A stretch of 53,288 bases of DNA from Candidatus Borkfalkia faecavium (GTDB taxonomy: Bacteria > Bacillota > Clostridia > Christensenellales > Borkfalkiaceae): NCBI GenBank assembly GCA_019114755.1, contig DXEW01000031.1:1-53288 (forward strand). Reading direction: 5' to 3'. Below, piece by piece: positions 1 through 7,251 of this stretch; within the stretch, counting starts at the first letter, position 1, and each line of letters opens with the position of its first letter. The position numbers and the translations under genes were made by a program. The notes beneath the pieces were generated by a model. The model was not told the DNA's origin, did no database searches, and saw only the letters and a list, made by a program, of their open reading frames with translations.

Positions 1-240
1 CTCTATGAAGCTTGCAACTCCTCCGCAGATATGGCTCTAACGGACTTGCCCGGCCGGTGGCGGATCGGCCGCGAAGGCGGCATTTTGCACAACAAAAAAC
101 GGTACCCGAGCAAGCTGTGTCCGCACGGACACTGCATCTCGATTCACTTGCATCGGTGGCGCACTTGCGCTGCCGAGGCTTGCCACGACGGGTTACAAAG
201 AATGGCTGTATGCTTGCGCTGTGACCTCACTTTTTGAGTA
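1..240 (+). other. No gene recognised; open frame cut by window edge
   Basis: One plus-strand frame is open from base 1 to a TGA near 237, but its predicted protein (rich in Cys, His and Arg) matches no family I know and has no convincing ribosome binding site. The stretch is less GC-rich than the chromosome further right and probably belongs to the mobile element that contains the relaxase. It may be the end of a gene that starts outside the window, or non-coding. Confidence 0.3.
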
Positions 241-261
241 GCGAACGGCAGTCATCACTGT

Positions 262-357
262 TTATAACGAGCGGCTTTTCTGCCGCTTATGGTGGAGGTT
301 CTCGCTTCCGCCGGTGCCTTTGCAGTCCTCTCATGAGGCGAGCAGAGGCCGTTATAA
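262..357 (+). ncRNA. Candidate structured RNA: compact four-way junction
   Basis: This stretch folds into a near-perfect cloverleaf. P1 pairs TTATAACG (262-269) with CGTTATAA (350-357). P2 pairs AGCGGC (270-275) with GCCGCT (282-287). P3 pairs GGTGGAGG (291-298) with CTTCCGCC (305-312). P4 pairs CCTTTGC (317-323) with GCAGAGG (342-348), capped by CCTC/GAGG (327-330/335-338). Only 0-4 bases join the helices. A strong intrinsic terminator follows at 390. It is not a tRNA (no T-arm or CCA). It sits in a mobile element upstream of oriT, so it could be a regulatory RNA or a single-strand replication origin. The fold was found by eye; no homologues were searched. Confidence 0.5.
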
Positions 358-389
358 GCATACCGTTTTTTGGACAGATCATAGAAACC

Positions 390-431
390 AAGTCCATGGA
401 AAGGTAACGCTTTCTGTGGACTTTTTGTTTT
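390..431 (+). terminator. Intrinsic terminator
   Basis: A 14-bp stem pairs 390-403 with 410-423 (all pairs made, two of them G-U), with loop GTAACG and then the T-rich tail TTTTTGTTTT. It would end a transcript carrying the structured element at 262-357, or one arriving from the left. Confidence 0.75.
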
Positions 432-501
432 ATTCGAGGCTATCCGTCCGCTCCTTTTAGCGCGGGTCAGAGATAGAGATAACGACAAGCAGGAGGAAAA
501 T

Positions 502-633
502 ATGAGCACCCAAACGACGATCAGACCACCATAAACCGGCAAGCAAATCACGGTCGAGCTTTTGAGTTCGACGAAGAAGTATAGCCCACTATACTTTGCG
601 AGCAAAGTATGTGGGCTCTGCGAGGCTTTTTAA
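502..633 (+). pseudogene. Small ORF broken by in-frame TAA, overlapping oriT
   Basis: An AGGAGG site at 491-496 precedes ATG 502. The frame reads MSTQTTIRPP, meets TAA at 532, then stays open for 32 more codons (ending KVCGLCEAF) to TAA 631, running straight through the oriT hairpins. Either the product is a ten-residue peptide, or a roughly 43-codon gene has acquired a nonsense codon. I do not recognise the protein. The strong ribosome binding site is the main evidence that it is or was translated. Confidence 0.25.
577..617 (-). other. oriT: Origin of transfer, MOBV (pMV158) type
   Basis: Two nested inverted repeats: AAGTATAG (577-584) with CTATACTT (589-596), and a larger hairpin of 583-599 with 602-617 (one bulged base). 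Read on the minus strand, the core AAAGTATAGTGGG/CTATACTT lines up with the pMV158 nick region, AAAGTATAGTGTG/TTATACTT. This predicts a relaxase nick on the minus strand between plus positions 584 and 585. A MobV relaxase gene starts about 40 bp away, as is usual for this family. The comparison is from memory of the pMV158 sequence. Confidence 0.75.
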
Positions 634-657
634 CTCAAAAATAACGGAGGTGAGAAT

Positions 658-1758
658 ATAAGTTTTTTAGTTTGTCACATGGAGAAGTATCACAAGACGG
701 ACATCGTCGGCGTCGAGCAGGAGAACGAGCGAGATGAAAACTATCAGGCGGACAACCCGCAAATTGACCCCACGCGCACGAGAGACAACTACAACATTAT
801 CAAAAGGCAACGATCTTACACGCAGTTCATCAACGATAAAATTGCGGCACTCGACTTGCCAACCAAAGTACGGAAGGACGCCGTGTTGATGTGCTCCTTT
901 GTTGTGGGCTCGGACAGAGCGTTTTTCGGGGAACTCTCACCGCGAGAACAGCAGCAATTCTTTGTGGACTGCACCCACTTCTTTGCGGAGCGGTACGGCG
1001 AGGGAAACATCGTCTCGGCGGTCGTCCACATGGACGAGACGACACCGCACCTACATCTGAATTTGATACCGATTGTCGACGGGCGGCTGTCTGCAAAGAC
1101 GCTGTTTGGACGAAAAGAGTTGCAAAGTTTGCAGACAGATTTTCACTCTGCCGTGGGCAAGAAGTGGGGTTTGCAACGAGGACGGGAAGGGAGTCTGGCG
1201 AAGCATCTCTCCACAGCGGAGTTCAAGGCGAAGAAGATCGTCGAGCAGGCGAACGGGGAAGCAGACCGCAAATTGCAAATCGCTCGGCTTCATGCGGATG
1301 ACATTGTCGAGCTGGCAAATGCTCAGGCCGAGCGTAAATTGCAGACGGCGCAGTCTCAGGCAGACGGGATCGTCGCGGAAGCCCGCTCGCAAGCGAACAA
1401 CGCCAAAGTACGAGCGCAGGAATATCTGGACGGCGTCATCTATTCAGTAGAGAACGAGAAGGCAAAGCCCATTCCAAAGCGGAGGCGTCAAGCAGAGGAA
1501 GAGATCGCCCTTCTCCGCTCAGAGAACGAGGCGCTACGGCAATCAAAGAGTATTGCCGACAAGGACAGAGCAGACTTATTCGAGCAGCTACAAAAGGCAG
1601 AGCGTGCAGGCAAGAGCAAGGAAAGTGCCTACAAAATGGTGACTGATATGCTTGCCGCCTATCCCGAAGAGTTTGACGCACTGCTGAGCAAGTCACGGGC
1701 AAAGAAGTCGGGCGTGTCGCCGTTCAAATCGCACGGTTTTGACCGCGACGGCAAATAA
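658..1758 (+). CDS. mobV: MobV/Pre family plasmid mobilisation relaxase
   Basis: Relaxase that nicks oriT and pilots the strand during conjugative mobilisation. The signature HMDETTPHLHLNLIP contains the HxDExxPHxH metal-binding motif of the MOBV family; the C-terminal half is coiled coil with repeated QA-rich heptads. An ATG at 679 gives 359 residues, but the codons before it read ISFLVCH. Family members typically begin MSF/Y..CHM, and GGAGG at 646-650 lies seven bases before ATA 658. I therefore place the start at ATA 658 (366 residues). The oriT just upstream is its likely substrate. No replication or integrase gene is visible, so the element is partial here or continues to the left. Confidence 0.88.
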   Translation: MSFLVCHMEKYHKTDIVGVEQENERDENYQADNPQIDPTRTRDNYNIIKRQRSYTQFINDKIAALDLPTKVRKDAVLMCSFVVGSDRAFFGELSPREQQQFFVDCTHFFAERYGEGNIVSAVVHMDETTPHLHLNLIPIVDGRLSAKTLFGRKELQSLQTDFHSAVGKKWGLQRGREGSLAKHLSTAEFKAKKIVEQANGEADRKLQIARLHADDIVELANAQAERKLQTAQSQADGIVAEARSQANNAKVRAQEYLDGVIYSVENEKAKPIPKRRRQAEEEIALLRSENEALRQSKSIADKDRADLFEQLQKAERAGKSKESAYKMVTDMLAAYPEEFDALLSKSRAKKSGVSPFKSHGFDRDGK

Positions 1759-1816
1759 CAACTGAATAAACGCTAAAAGGAGGAAAGCGATCGAGCGAAC
1801 TACATAACAGAGGGGA

Positions 1817-1966
1817 ATGGCGAGAAATAAGGAGATACAGAGCTGCGAGTTTGACTCGCTTGCAAGGTTTCTGCTTCCTGCGATCCGCGCGTTTTATGAG
1901 GATGAGGACAACCGGCGTGAATTTGAGGCATGGCAGGCAGAGCGGGCAAGACGGAATCACAAGTAA
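1817..1966 (+). CDS. Small hypothetical protein of the mobilisable element, 49 aa
   Basis: ATG 1817 follows GAGGGG at close spacing and lies 58 bp after the relaxase stop, so it is probably co-transcribed. The product begins MARNKEIQSCEFDSLARF and ends EAWQAERARRNHK; it is charged and likely helical. A perfect terminator follows 30 bp after the stop, which closes the mob transcript. I recognise no domain. Small proteins after MobV genes are common and may be accessory mobilisation or control factors, but that is inference. Confidence 0.6.
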   Translation: MARNKEIQSCEFDSLARFLLPAIRAFYEDEDNRREFEAWQAERARRNHK

Positions 1967-1996
1967 AAGTATTTGACTAAATTGCCGAATGGCAAG

Positions 1997-2034
1997 CGGC
2001 GGGCGCTTCAAACGAAGCGCCCGCCGTTATTTTA
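1997..2034 (+). terminator. Intrinsic terminator of the mob transcript
   Basis: Perfect 13-bp stem (1997-2009 with 2014-2026), loop AAAC, followed by a TTATTTTAT tail. Confidence 0.85.
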
Positions 2035-2050
2035 TGTTCTGAAGTAAATT

Positions 2051-2094
2051 TTAAAGGCGAAGCCGTCTCCTAATGGAAACGGGTTCGCCTTTAA
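2051..2094. terminator. Terminator-like hairpin after the tRNA operon
   Basis: Arms 2051-2064 and 2081-2094 pair at 13 of 14 positions. It lies just past the 3' end of the minus-strand tRNA-Glu and is rich in A/T on both sides. It probably ends the tRNA transcript, though the T-run is poor. Confidence 0.45.
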
Positions 2095-2100
2095 CTTGTT

Positions 2101-2175
2101 TGGTGACCCCACCGGGACTCGAACCCGGGTTACCGCCGTGAAAGGGCGATGTCTTAACCGCTTGACCATGGGGCC
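2101..2175 (-). tRNA. tRNA-Glu (TTC)
   Basis: Cloverleaf on the minus strand, with the anticodon loop CTTTCAC giving TTC, the T-arm GGTTCGAGTCC and an encoded CCA. The acceptor GGCCCCA pairs with TGGGGTC. It is the last gene of a three-tRNA transcript. Confidence 0.95.
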
Positions 2176-2389
2176 GTATGTATGTAAACCGCAAAAGCGG
2201 TCGTTTTCGGCTGAAATCTGAGGAGCCTGTCCTGAGATTTCTTTGCCCTCAAAAAGCCGTCGGACACTTTTTGAGAAGAAGGAGTTTTCGGCGGGATGCG
2301 CCGTCCCCGCTTGCGGGGGCAAAGCCGCGCAGAGGCTGTGGACTGCGCCGCCTTGAAAACGTGCCGCCCGGCAAAGCCGGATGGCGACA

Positions 2390-2466
2390 TGGTAGCGGCG
2401 GTGGGATTCGAACCTACGACCTATCGGGTATGAACCGATCGCTATAACCAACTAAGCTACGCCGCC
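2390..2466 (-). tRNA. tRNA-Met (CAT), elongator
   Basis: 77-nt cloverleaf on the minus strand with anticodon loop TTCATAC, T-arm GGTTCGAATCC and an encoded CCA. The acceptor GGCGGCG pairs fully with CGCCGCT allowing G-U, which is the elongator form and unlike the mismatched initiator nearby. The 214-bp spacer to tRNA-Glu shows no gene. Confidence 0.93.
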
Positions 2467-2563
2467 ATAAAACCGCCCGTTTGCGGGCGCCGCGCGCGTA
2501 CAGCCAAAACGCCGCGGATCTGCTGCCGAATGCACCGCACTTTTTGCGCGGCGGGCAGCGGCA

Positions 2564-2640
<77 letters not shown>

Positions 2641-2669
2641 ATATGGGCATTCCGTAAAGATGCTATCCT

Positions 2670-2698
2670 ATTTTATAGTATCGGAAGAAAATTGTCAA
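2670..2698 (-). promoter_or_regulatory. Promoter of the tRNA operon
   Basis: Minus strand TTGACA (2693-2698), 17-bp spacer, TAAAAT (2670-2675), about 30 bp before tRNA-fMet. Confidence 0.8.
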
Positions 2699-2821
2699 CT
2701 GATTTTAGCGGATGTTTGAAAATTTTTTGCCGTCGGGCAAAAATTTTTCTGCCATGCTCCCGCCTTTGCGCCTGCAAAGCGCGTCTGCGGCGGGGCGCGC
2801 GCAGATTGCCGAAAAAAATAC

Positions 2822-2851
2822 TTGACACGCCTTATATTTTTGTTTTACAAT
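2822..2851 (+). promoter_or_regulatory. Promoter of the ilv operon
   Basis: TTGACA (2822-2827), 18-bp spacer, TACAAT (2846-2851). It leaves a leader of about 360 nt before ilvB that carries tandem repeats and no T-box motif I can see. Confidence 0.7.
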
Positions 2852-2970
2852 GAAAAGAAAAGTTATCGGCGCGGCATCGCTTCCCCTGCCATAAGGGCCT
2901 TGCCTGCGGAAAACTCTCCCGCCATGCGGGGGCCGCCCTCGCCTGCGGGGGCGCGCAGGTGTCTATATGG

Positions 2971-3093
2971 GCGGCGGGCGCGGAGCACGCAACCCCGCTA
3001 TGCGGCGAATGCGGAGCCTGCAAACCCCACCATGCGGCGGACGCGGGGCCTGCAACCCCCGCTATGCGGCGGGCGCGGAGCACGCAACCACGC
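2971..3093 (+). repeat. 31-32 bp imperfect tandem repeat in the ilvB leader
   Basis: Four units start at 2971, 3002, 3034 and 3066, each beginning GCGGCG and containing GCGG(A/G)GC.(C)TGCAA or ACGCAA, then CCCC. They are very GC-rich and would form alternative hairpins in the leader RNA. Two short direct repeats of CTTCAATGCTA follow at about 3131-3155. Confidence 0.75.
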
Positions 3094-3218
3094 AAGGCGG
3101 GGCCAAAAGCGGCGTTCTGAGATCCGATACCTTCAATGCTAAAACTTCAATGCTATAAATTAAGGAAAGGCGGGCGGCTGCGCATGCGCTGCCGCGGCCC
3201 GCGCTGAAAGGAGAAAGC

Positions 3219-4868
3219 ATGAAACTCAAAGGTGCTGAAATACTCATCCAATGCCTCAAAGAGCAGGGCGTAGACACCGTGTTCGGCTACCCCGGCGGCT
3301 GCGTGCTCGACATTTACGACGCCATCTACCGCGACGGGAGCATACGGCACATTCTGACGGCGCACGAGCAGGGCGCCTCGCACGCGGCGGACGGCTATGC
3401 GCGCGCCACGGGCAAGACGGGCGTATGCCTGGCAACTTCCGGCCCCGGCGCCACCAACCTGGTGACGGGCATCGCCACGGCGTATATGGATTCCGTTCCC
3501 CTGGTGGCCATCACGGGCAACGTGACCGTTTCCAATTTGGGGCGAGACAGCTTCCAGGAAGTGGACATCGCCGGCATCACCATGCCCGTCACAAAGCATA
3601 ACTACATCGTAAAAGACATTACAAAACTGGCGCAGACGGTGCGCGAGGCGTTTTACATCGCCAACGCGGGCAGGAAGGGGCCGGTGCTCATCGATATCCC
3701 CAAAAATATCCAGACGGAGGAATGCGACTACCAGCCGCAGGCGCCGGAGCGCTATGTGCCCAAGGCGGTGCCCGCGCAGGCTTTGGAGCGGGTGCGGGCG
3801 GCGCTGGAAGGCGCCAAACGGCCGCTGATCCTGGCGGGCGGCGGCTGCGTCCGCTCGGGCGCTTCGCAGAACCTGTACGCATTGGCGCAGAAATTGCAGG
3901 CGCCCGTGTGCTGCACGCTGATGGGGCTGGGGGCATACCCTGCCTCCGACGGGCAGTACCTGGGCATGATCGGCATGCACGGCACCGACGCCGCCGCCAA
4001 GGCATTCCGCCGCGCGGACGCGGTGATCGCCTGCGGCATGCGCTTTTCCGACCGCGTGGCGGGCAACCGCGAAAAATTCCGCGAAGGAAAGACCATCATC
4101 CAGTTCGACATCGACGCCGCCGAAATAGACAAGAACGTGCCCGCAGACCTTTCGGTGATGGCGGACGTGAACGAGACTTTGAAATCGCTCCTGCCCCTGT
4201 TGGAACAGGGCGAGCGCAAGGAGTGGCTGAAAGAGGTTTCCGCCTATAAAGAATACGAGGCGGCGCACTTTGACAGCGGCCTGCCCGCCTACCGCATCCT
4301 TTCCGCCCTGAAAAACTTTACCGACGCCGACACGCCCGTAGCCACGGACGTGGGCCAGCACCAGATGTGGGCGGCGCAGTTCTGCGCCTTTGACAAGCCG
4401 CGCACCTTTATTTCCAGCGGCGGCCTGGGCACGATGGGCTTTGGCATGGGCGCCGCCATCGGCGCCTGCGTGGGCACGGGCAAAAAGACGGTGCTGGTGA
4501 CGGGCGACGGCAGCTTCCACATGAATTTGAACGAGCTGTGCACCGCCGTTTCGCAAAAACTGCCCCTCATCATCCTGCTGATGGACAACAACTGCCTGGG
4601 CATGGTACGCCAGTGGCAGACGCTGTTCTACGGCAAGCGCTATTCGCAGACCACGCTGGACAGGAAGACGGACTACTGCAAGCTCGCCGAGGCGTTCGGC
4701 GCGGAGGGAATGACCATCGCCTGCGAGGCGGACATTTTGCCCGTGCTCGGCCGCGCCTTTGCGGCGGAAGGGCCGGTGCTCGTGGACTGCAAGATCGGCA
4801 TCGACGACAAGGTGCTGCCCATGATCGCGCCCGGAAAGTCGTTCGACGACATCATTACCAAAATTTAG
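3219..4868 (+). CDS. ilvB: Acetolactate synthase, large (catalytic) subunit
   Basis: Thiamin-diphosphate enzyme that joins two pyruvates (acetolactate, valine/leucine path) or pyruvate and 2-oxobutyrate (acetohydroxybutyrate, isoleucine path). The 549 residues hold all three ThDP domains. The catalytic Glu50 is in HEQGASHAADGYAR, the FAD-type middle domain spans about 190-330, and the cofactor motif GDGS (429-432) runs to DNN (456-458). AGGAGA stands seven bases before the ATG. The regulatory subunit ilvN follows after 10 bp. The 360-nt repeat-bearing leader suggests control at the RNA level. Confidence 0.96.
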   Translation: MKLKGAEILIQCLKEQGVDTVFGYPGGCVLDIYDAIYRDGSIRHILTAHEQGASHAADGYARATGKTGVCLATSGPGATNLVTGIATAYMDSVPLVAITGNVTVSNLGRDSFQEVDIAGITMPVTKHNYIVKDITKLAQTVREAFYIANAGRKGPVLIDIPKNIQTEECDYQPQAPERYVPKAVPAQALERVRAALEGAKRPLILAGGGCVRSGASQNLYALAQKLQAPVCCTLMGLGAYPASDGQYLGMIGMHGTDAAAKAFRRADAVIACGMRFSDRVAGNREKFREGKTIIQFDIDAAEIDKNVPADLSVMADVNETLKSLLPLLEQGERKEWLKEVSAYKEYEAAHFDSGLPAYRILSALKNFTDADTPVATDVGQHQMWAAQFCAFDKPRTFISSGGLGTMGFGMGAAIGACVGTGKKTVLVTGDGSFHMNLNELCTAVSQKLPLIILLMDNNCLGMVRQWQTLFYGKRYSQTTLDRKTDYCKLAEAFGAEGMTIACEADILPVLGRAFAAEGPVLVDCKIGIDDKVLPMIAPGKSFDDIITKI

Positions 4869-4878
4869 GAGGACGCAG

Positions 4879-5397
4879 ATGAAAAAATATACCATCACGG
4901 CGTTGGTCGCCAATAAGAGCGGCGTTCTCACCCGCGTTTCCGGCCTGTTCGCGCGGCGCGGCTTCAACATCGAGAGCCTGTGCGTGTGCACCACCGAAGA
5001 CGAGGCGCTCTCGCGCATGACCATCGTGCTCAACGGCGACGACGCCATTTTGGCGCAGATGACAAAGCAGCTGGACAAGCTGATCGACGTGAAAAAGATC
5101 GCCGTGGCGGACGAGGGCAACACCATCTACCGCGAACTGCTGCTGGTGAAGGTCTCCGCCCCCGCCGACAAGCGCTCGGAGATCATCGAGATCAAAGAAG
5201 TATACAAGGCGAAGATCGTAGACCTTTCGCCCGAAACGCTGGTGCTGGAGATCACGGGCGAGCCCAACAAGCTGGACGGGTTCGTGCAGGTGATCGAGCC
5301 GTACGGCATTTTGGAGATGGCGCGCACGGGCGTTACCGCCCTCTCGCGCGGGGCGAGCTGCCTCAACGACCTGGTAGATTACAACGAGTCTATCTGA
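4879..5397 (+). CDS. ilvN: Acetolactate synthase, small (regulatory) subunit
   Basis: 172 residues, the usual length. An N-terminal ACT domain (about 3-75, ITALVANKSGVLTRVSGLF) would bind valine for feedback inhibition. The C-terminal domain (about 80-170, GEPNKLDGFVQVIEPYGI) stimulates the catalytic subunit. It follows ilvB by 10 bp with AGGAGG at 4868-4873, so the two are translated together as expected for a holoenzyme. Confidence 0.95.
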   Translation: MKKYTITALVANKSGVLTRVSGLFARRGFNIESLCVCTTEDEALSRMTIVLNGDDAILAQMTKQLDKLIDVKKIAVADEGNTIYRELLLVKVSAPADKRSEIIEIKEVYKAKIVDLSPETLVLEITGEPNKLDGFVQVIEPYGILEMARTGVTALSRGASCLNDLVDYNESI

Positions 5398-5443
5398 GCT
5401 ATCGAACGATTTCCCGCCTTTTGCGGCGGACAGACAAAAACAA

Positions 5444-5478
5444 GCCGCGCCCGTTCGGCGGCGCGGCAAACTTTTTAT
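5444..5478 (+). terminator. Terminator or attenuator between ilvN and ilvD
   Basis: GCCGCGCC (5444-5451) pairs with GGCGCGGC (5460-5467) and is followed by AAACTTTTTATAA. It may trim readthrough from ilvBN into ilvD rather than fully separate them. Confidence 0.5.
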
Positions 5479-5526
5479 AAAAAACGCGGACGATCGTAAA
5501 GACCGCGAACAAATAGGTGAACTGCG

Positions 5527-7191
5527 ATGAAAAATATCTTTTCGGAAGGAACGGCAATGTCTTCGCAGCGCTCGCTGATGCGGGCGCTGGGCTGGACGGA
5601 CAGCGAGATGCAAAAGCCCATCATCGGCATCATCTGCGCCCAGAGCGAGATCATCCCCGGGCACATGTACCTCGACAAGATCGCCGAGGCGGTGAAAGAA
5701 GGCGTGATCGCCGCGGGCGGCAAGCCCGTGGTGGTGCCCTCCATCGGCGTGTGCGACGGCATCGCCATGGGGCACGCGGGCATGCGCTATTCGCTGCCCT
5801 CGCGCGAGGTCATCGCCGACAGCGCCGAAATTTTGGCGCGGGCGCACGCCTTTTCGGGCATCGTATTCGTGGGCAACTGCGATAAGATCGTGCCCGGCAT
5901 GCTGCTGGCGGCCGTGCGGCTGAACATCCCCGCCGCCTTTGTTTCGGGCGGGCCGATGCTGGCGGGCAGGATGCACGGCAGAAGGCTTTCGCTCTCTTCC
6001 ATGTTCGAGGCGGTGGGCGCCTACAACGCCGGCAGGATCGACGAGGCGGAGCTGCACGAATACGAGTGCTCTTCCTGCCCGACCTGCGGCTCGTGCTCGG
6101 GCATGTTCACGGCCAACAGCCTCAACTGCCTGACCGAGGCGCTGGGCATCGCCCTGCCCGGCAACGGCACCATCCCCATGGTATATTCGCGCCGGCTGAT
6201 GCTGGCAAAAGAGACGGGCGCCGCCGTGATGCGCGCCGTGGAGAGCGGCCTGCGCCCCCGCGACATCATCACACCCAAGGCCCTGCGCAACGCGGTGGCG
6301 GTAGACAACGCCATCGGCGCTTCTTCCAACAGCGTGCTGCACCTGTTGGCGCTGGCGCGCGAGATGGGGCTGAACGAAACAGATTTTTCCATCGATACCT
6401 TCAACGAAGTGAGCGCCAAGGTGCCGCACATCTGCAAGCTGGCGCCGGCGGGCGAGCACTACATCGAAGACCTGAACGAGGCGGGCGGCATCTCCGCCGT
6501 CATCAGACAGCTGCAGGAAGCAGATCTCTTTGACGGCTCTGCCATGACCGTTTCGGGCGTGACGCAGGCGGAGCGGGTGAAAAGCGCCCGCGTGCTGGAC
6601 GATGCCGTCATCCGCCCCATGACAAACCCCTATTCCCCCACGGGCGGGCTCGCCATTTTGAAGGGCAACCTCGCCGCCGAGGGCGCGGTGGTGAAAAAGA
6701 GCGCCGTAGACCCCGCCATGCTCCGCCACAGCGGCCCCGCGCGGGTATTTGACTGCGAAGAAGACGCCATGGCGGCCATCTCCACCGGCAAGATCGCAAA
6801 GGGCGACGTGGTCGTCATCCGCTACGAAGGCCCCCAAGGCGGCCCCGGCATGCGCGAGATGCTTTCCCCTACCTCCGCCATCGTGGGCGCGGGGCTGGGC
6901 GCGGACGTGGCGCTCATCACCGACGGCAGGTTTTCGGGCGCGACGCGCGGCGCCGCCATCGGGCATGTGTGCCCCGAAGCCGCGGCGGGCGGCCCCATCG
7001 GCGTGGTGCGCGACGGCGACATCATCGATATCGACATCGAGGGCGGCAGGATCGACCTGCGCATCGGCGAAGAGGAACTCGCCGAGCGGCTGGCGCACTT
7101 TGTTCCCAAAGAAAAACCCGTAGACGGCTATTTGAAGCGTTACCGCGCCCAGGTGTCTTCGGCGAGCAACGGCGCGGTATTCAAAAAATAA
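5527..7191 (+). CDS. ilvD: Dihydroxy-acid dehydratase
   Basis: Iron-sulfur dehydratase converting 2,3-dihydroxy-3-methylbutanoate (or -pentanoate) to the 2-oxo acid in valine/isoleucine synthesis. 554 residues, full length. The family motifs are GNCDKIVPG (Cys118) and [16 protein letters not shown] (Cys184, 187, 190), which carry the cluster ligands, and GGSGP-like [12 protein letters not shown] near the C-terminus. AGGTGA precedes the ATG. The intermediate step gene ilvC is not next to it, unlike in many operons, and must be elsewhere if the path is complete. Confidence 0.95.
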   Translation: MKNIFSEGTAMSSQRSLMRALGWTDSEMQKPIIGIICAQSEIIPGHMYLDKIAEAVKEGVIAAGGKPVVVPSIGVCDGIAMGHAGMRYSLPSREVIADSAEILARAHAFSGIVFVGNCDKIVPGMLLAAVRLNIPAAFVSGGPMLAGRMHGRRLSLSSMFEAVGAYNAGRIDEAELHEYECSSCPTCGSCSGMFTANSLNCLTEALGIALPGNGTIPMVYSRRLMLAKETGAAVMRAVESGLRPRDIITPKALRNAVAVDNAIGASSNSVLHLLALAREMGLNETDFSIDTFNEVSAKVPHICKLAPAGEHYIEDLNEAGGISAVIRQLQEADLFDGSAMTVSGVTQAERVKSARVLDDAVIRPMTNPYSPTGGLAILKGNLAAEGAVVKKSAVDPAMLRHSGPARVFDCEEDAMAAISTGKIAKGDVVVIRYEGPQGGPGMREMLSPTSAIVGAGLGADVALITDGRFSGATRGAAIGHVCPEAAAGGPIGVVRDGDIIDIDIEGGRIDLRIGEEELAERLAHFVPKEKPVDGYLKRYRAQVSSASNGAVFKK

Positions 7192-7251
7192 ACCGCAGGG
7201 CAAGGCTCGCGCGGCAAAAGCGCCGCCTGCCTGCACGCGAAGGATATACAC

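Noticed and set aside
12-237. Two overlapping 68-70 codon ORFs at the left edge
   Set aside because: Overlapping frames, no ribosome binding site, no recognisable family; listed only as an unassigned stretch.
255-605. 116-codon minus-strand ORF across the structured RNA and oriT
   Set aside because: It covers hairpins and oriT, has no start signal and no family, so it looks like a chance frame.
1-2030. Integrated element with att sites at the tRNA genes
   Set aside because: No integrase gene and no duplicated tRNA 3' end found in the window, so tRNA-targeted integration cannot be supported.
2852-3218. T-box or leucine/isoleucine leader peptide in the ilvB leader
   Set aside because: No T-box-like sequence, no run of Leu/Ile/Val codons in a short ORF with a ribosome binding site; open frames there are Arg/Gly-rich products of the repeats.
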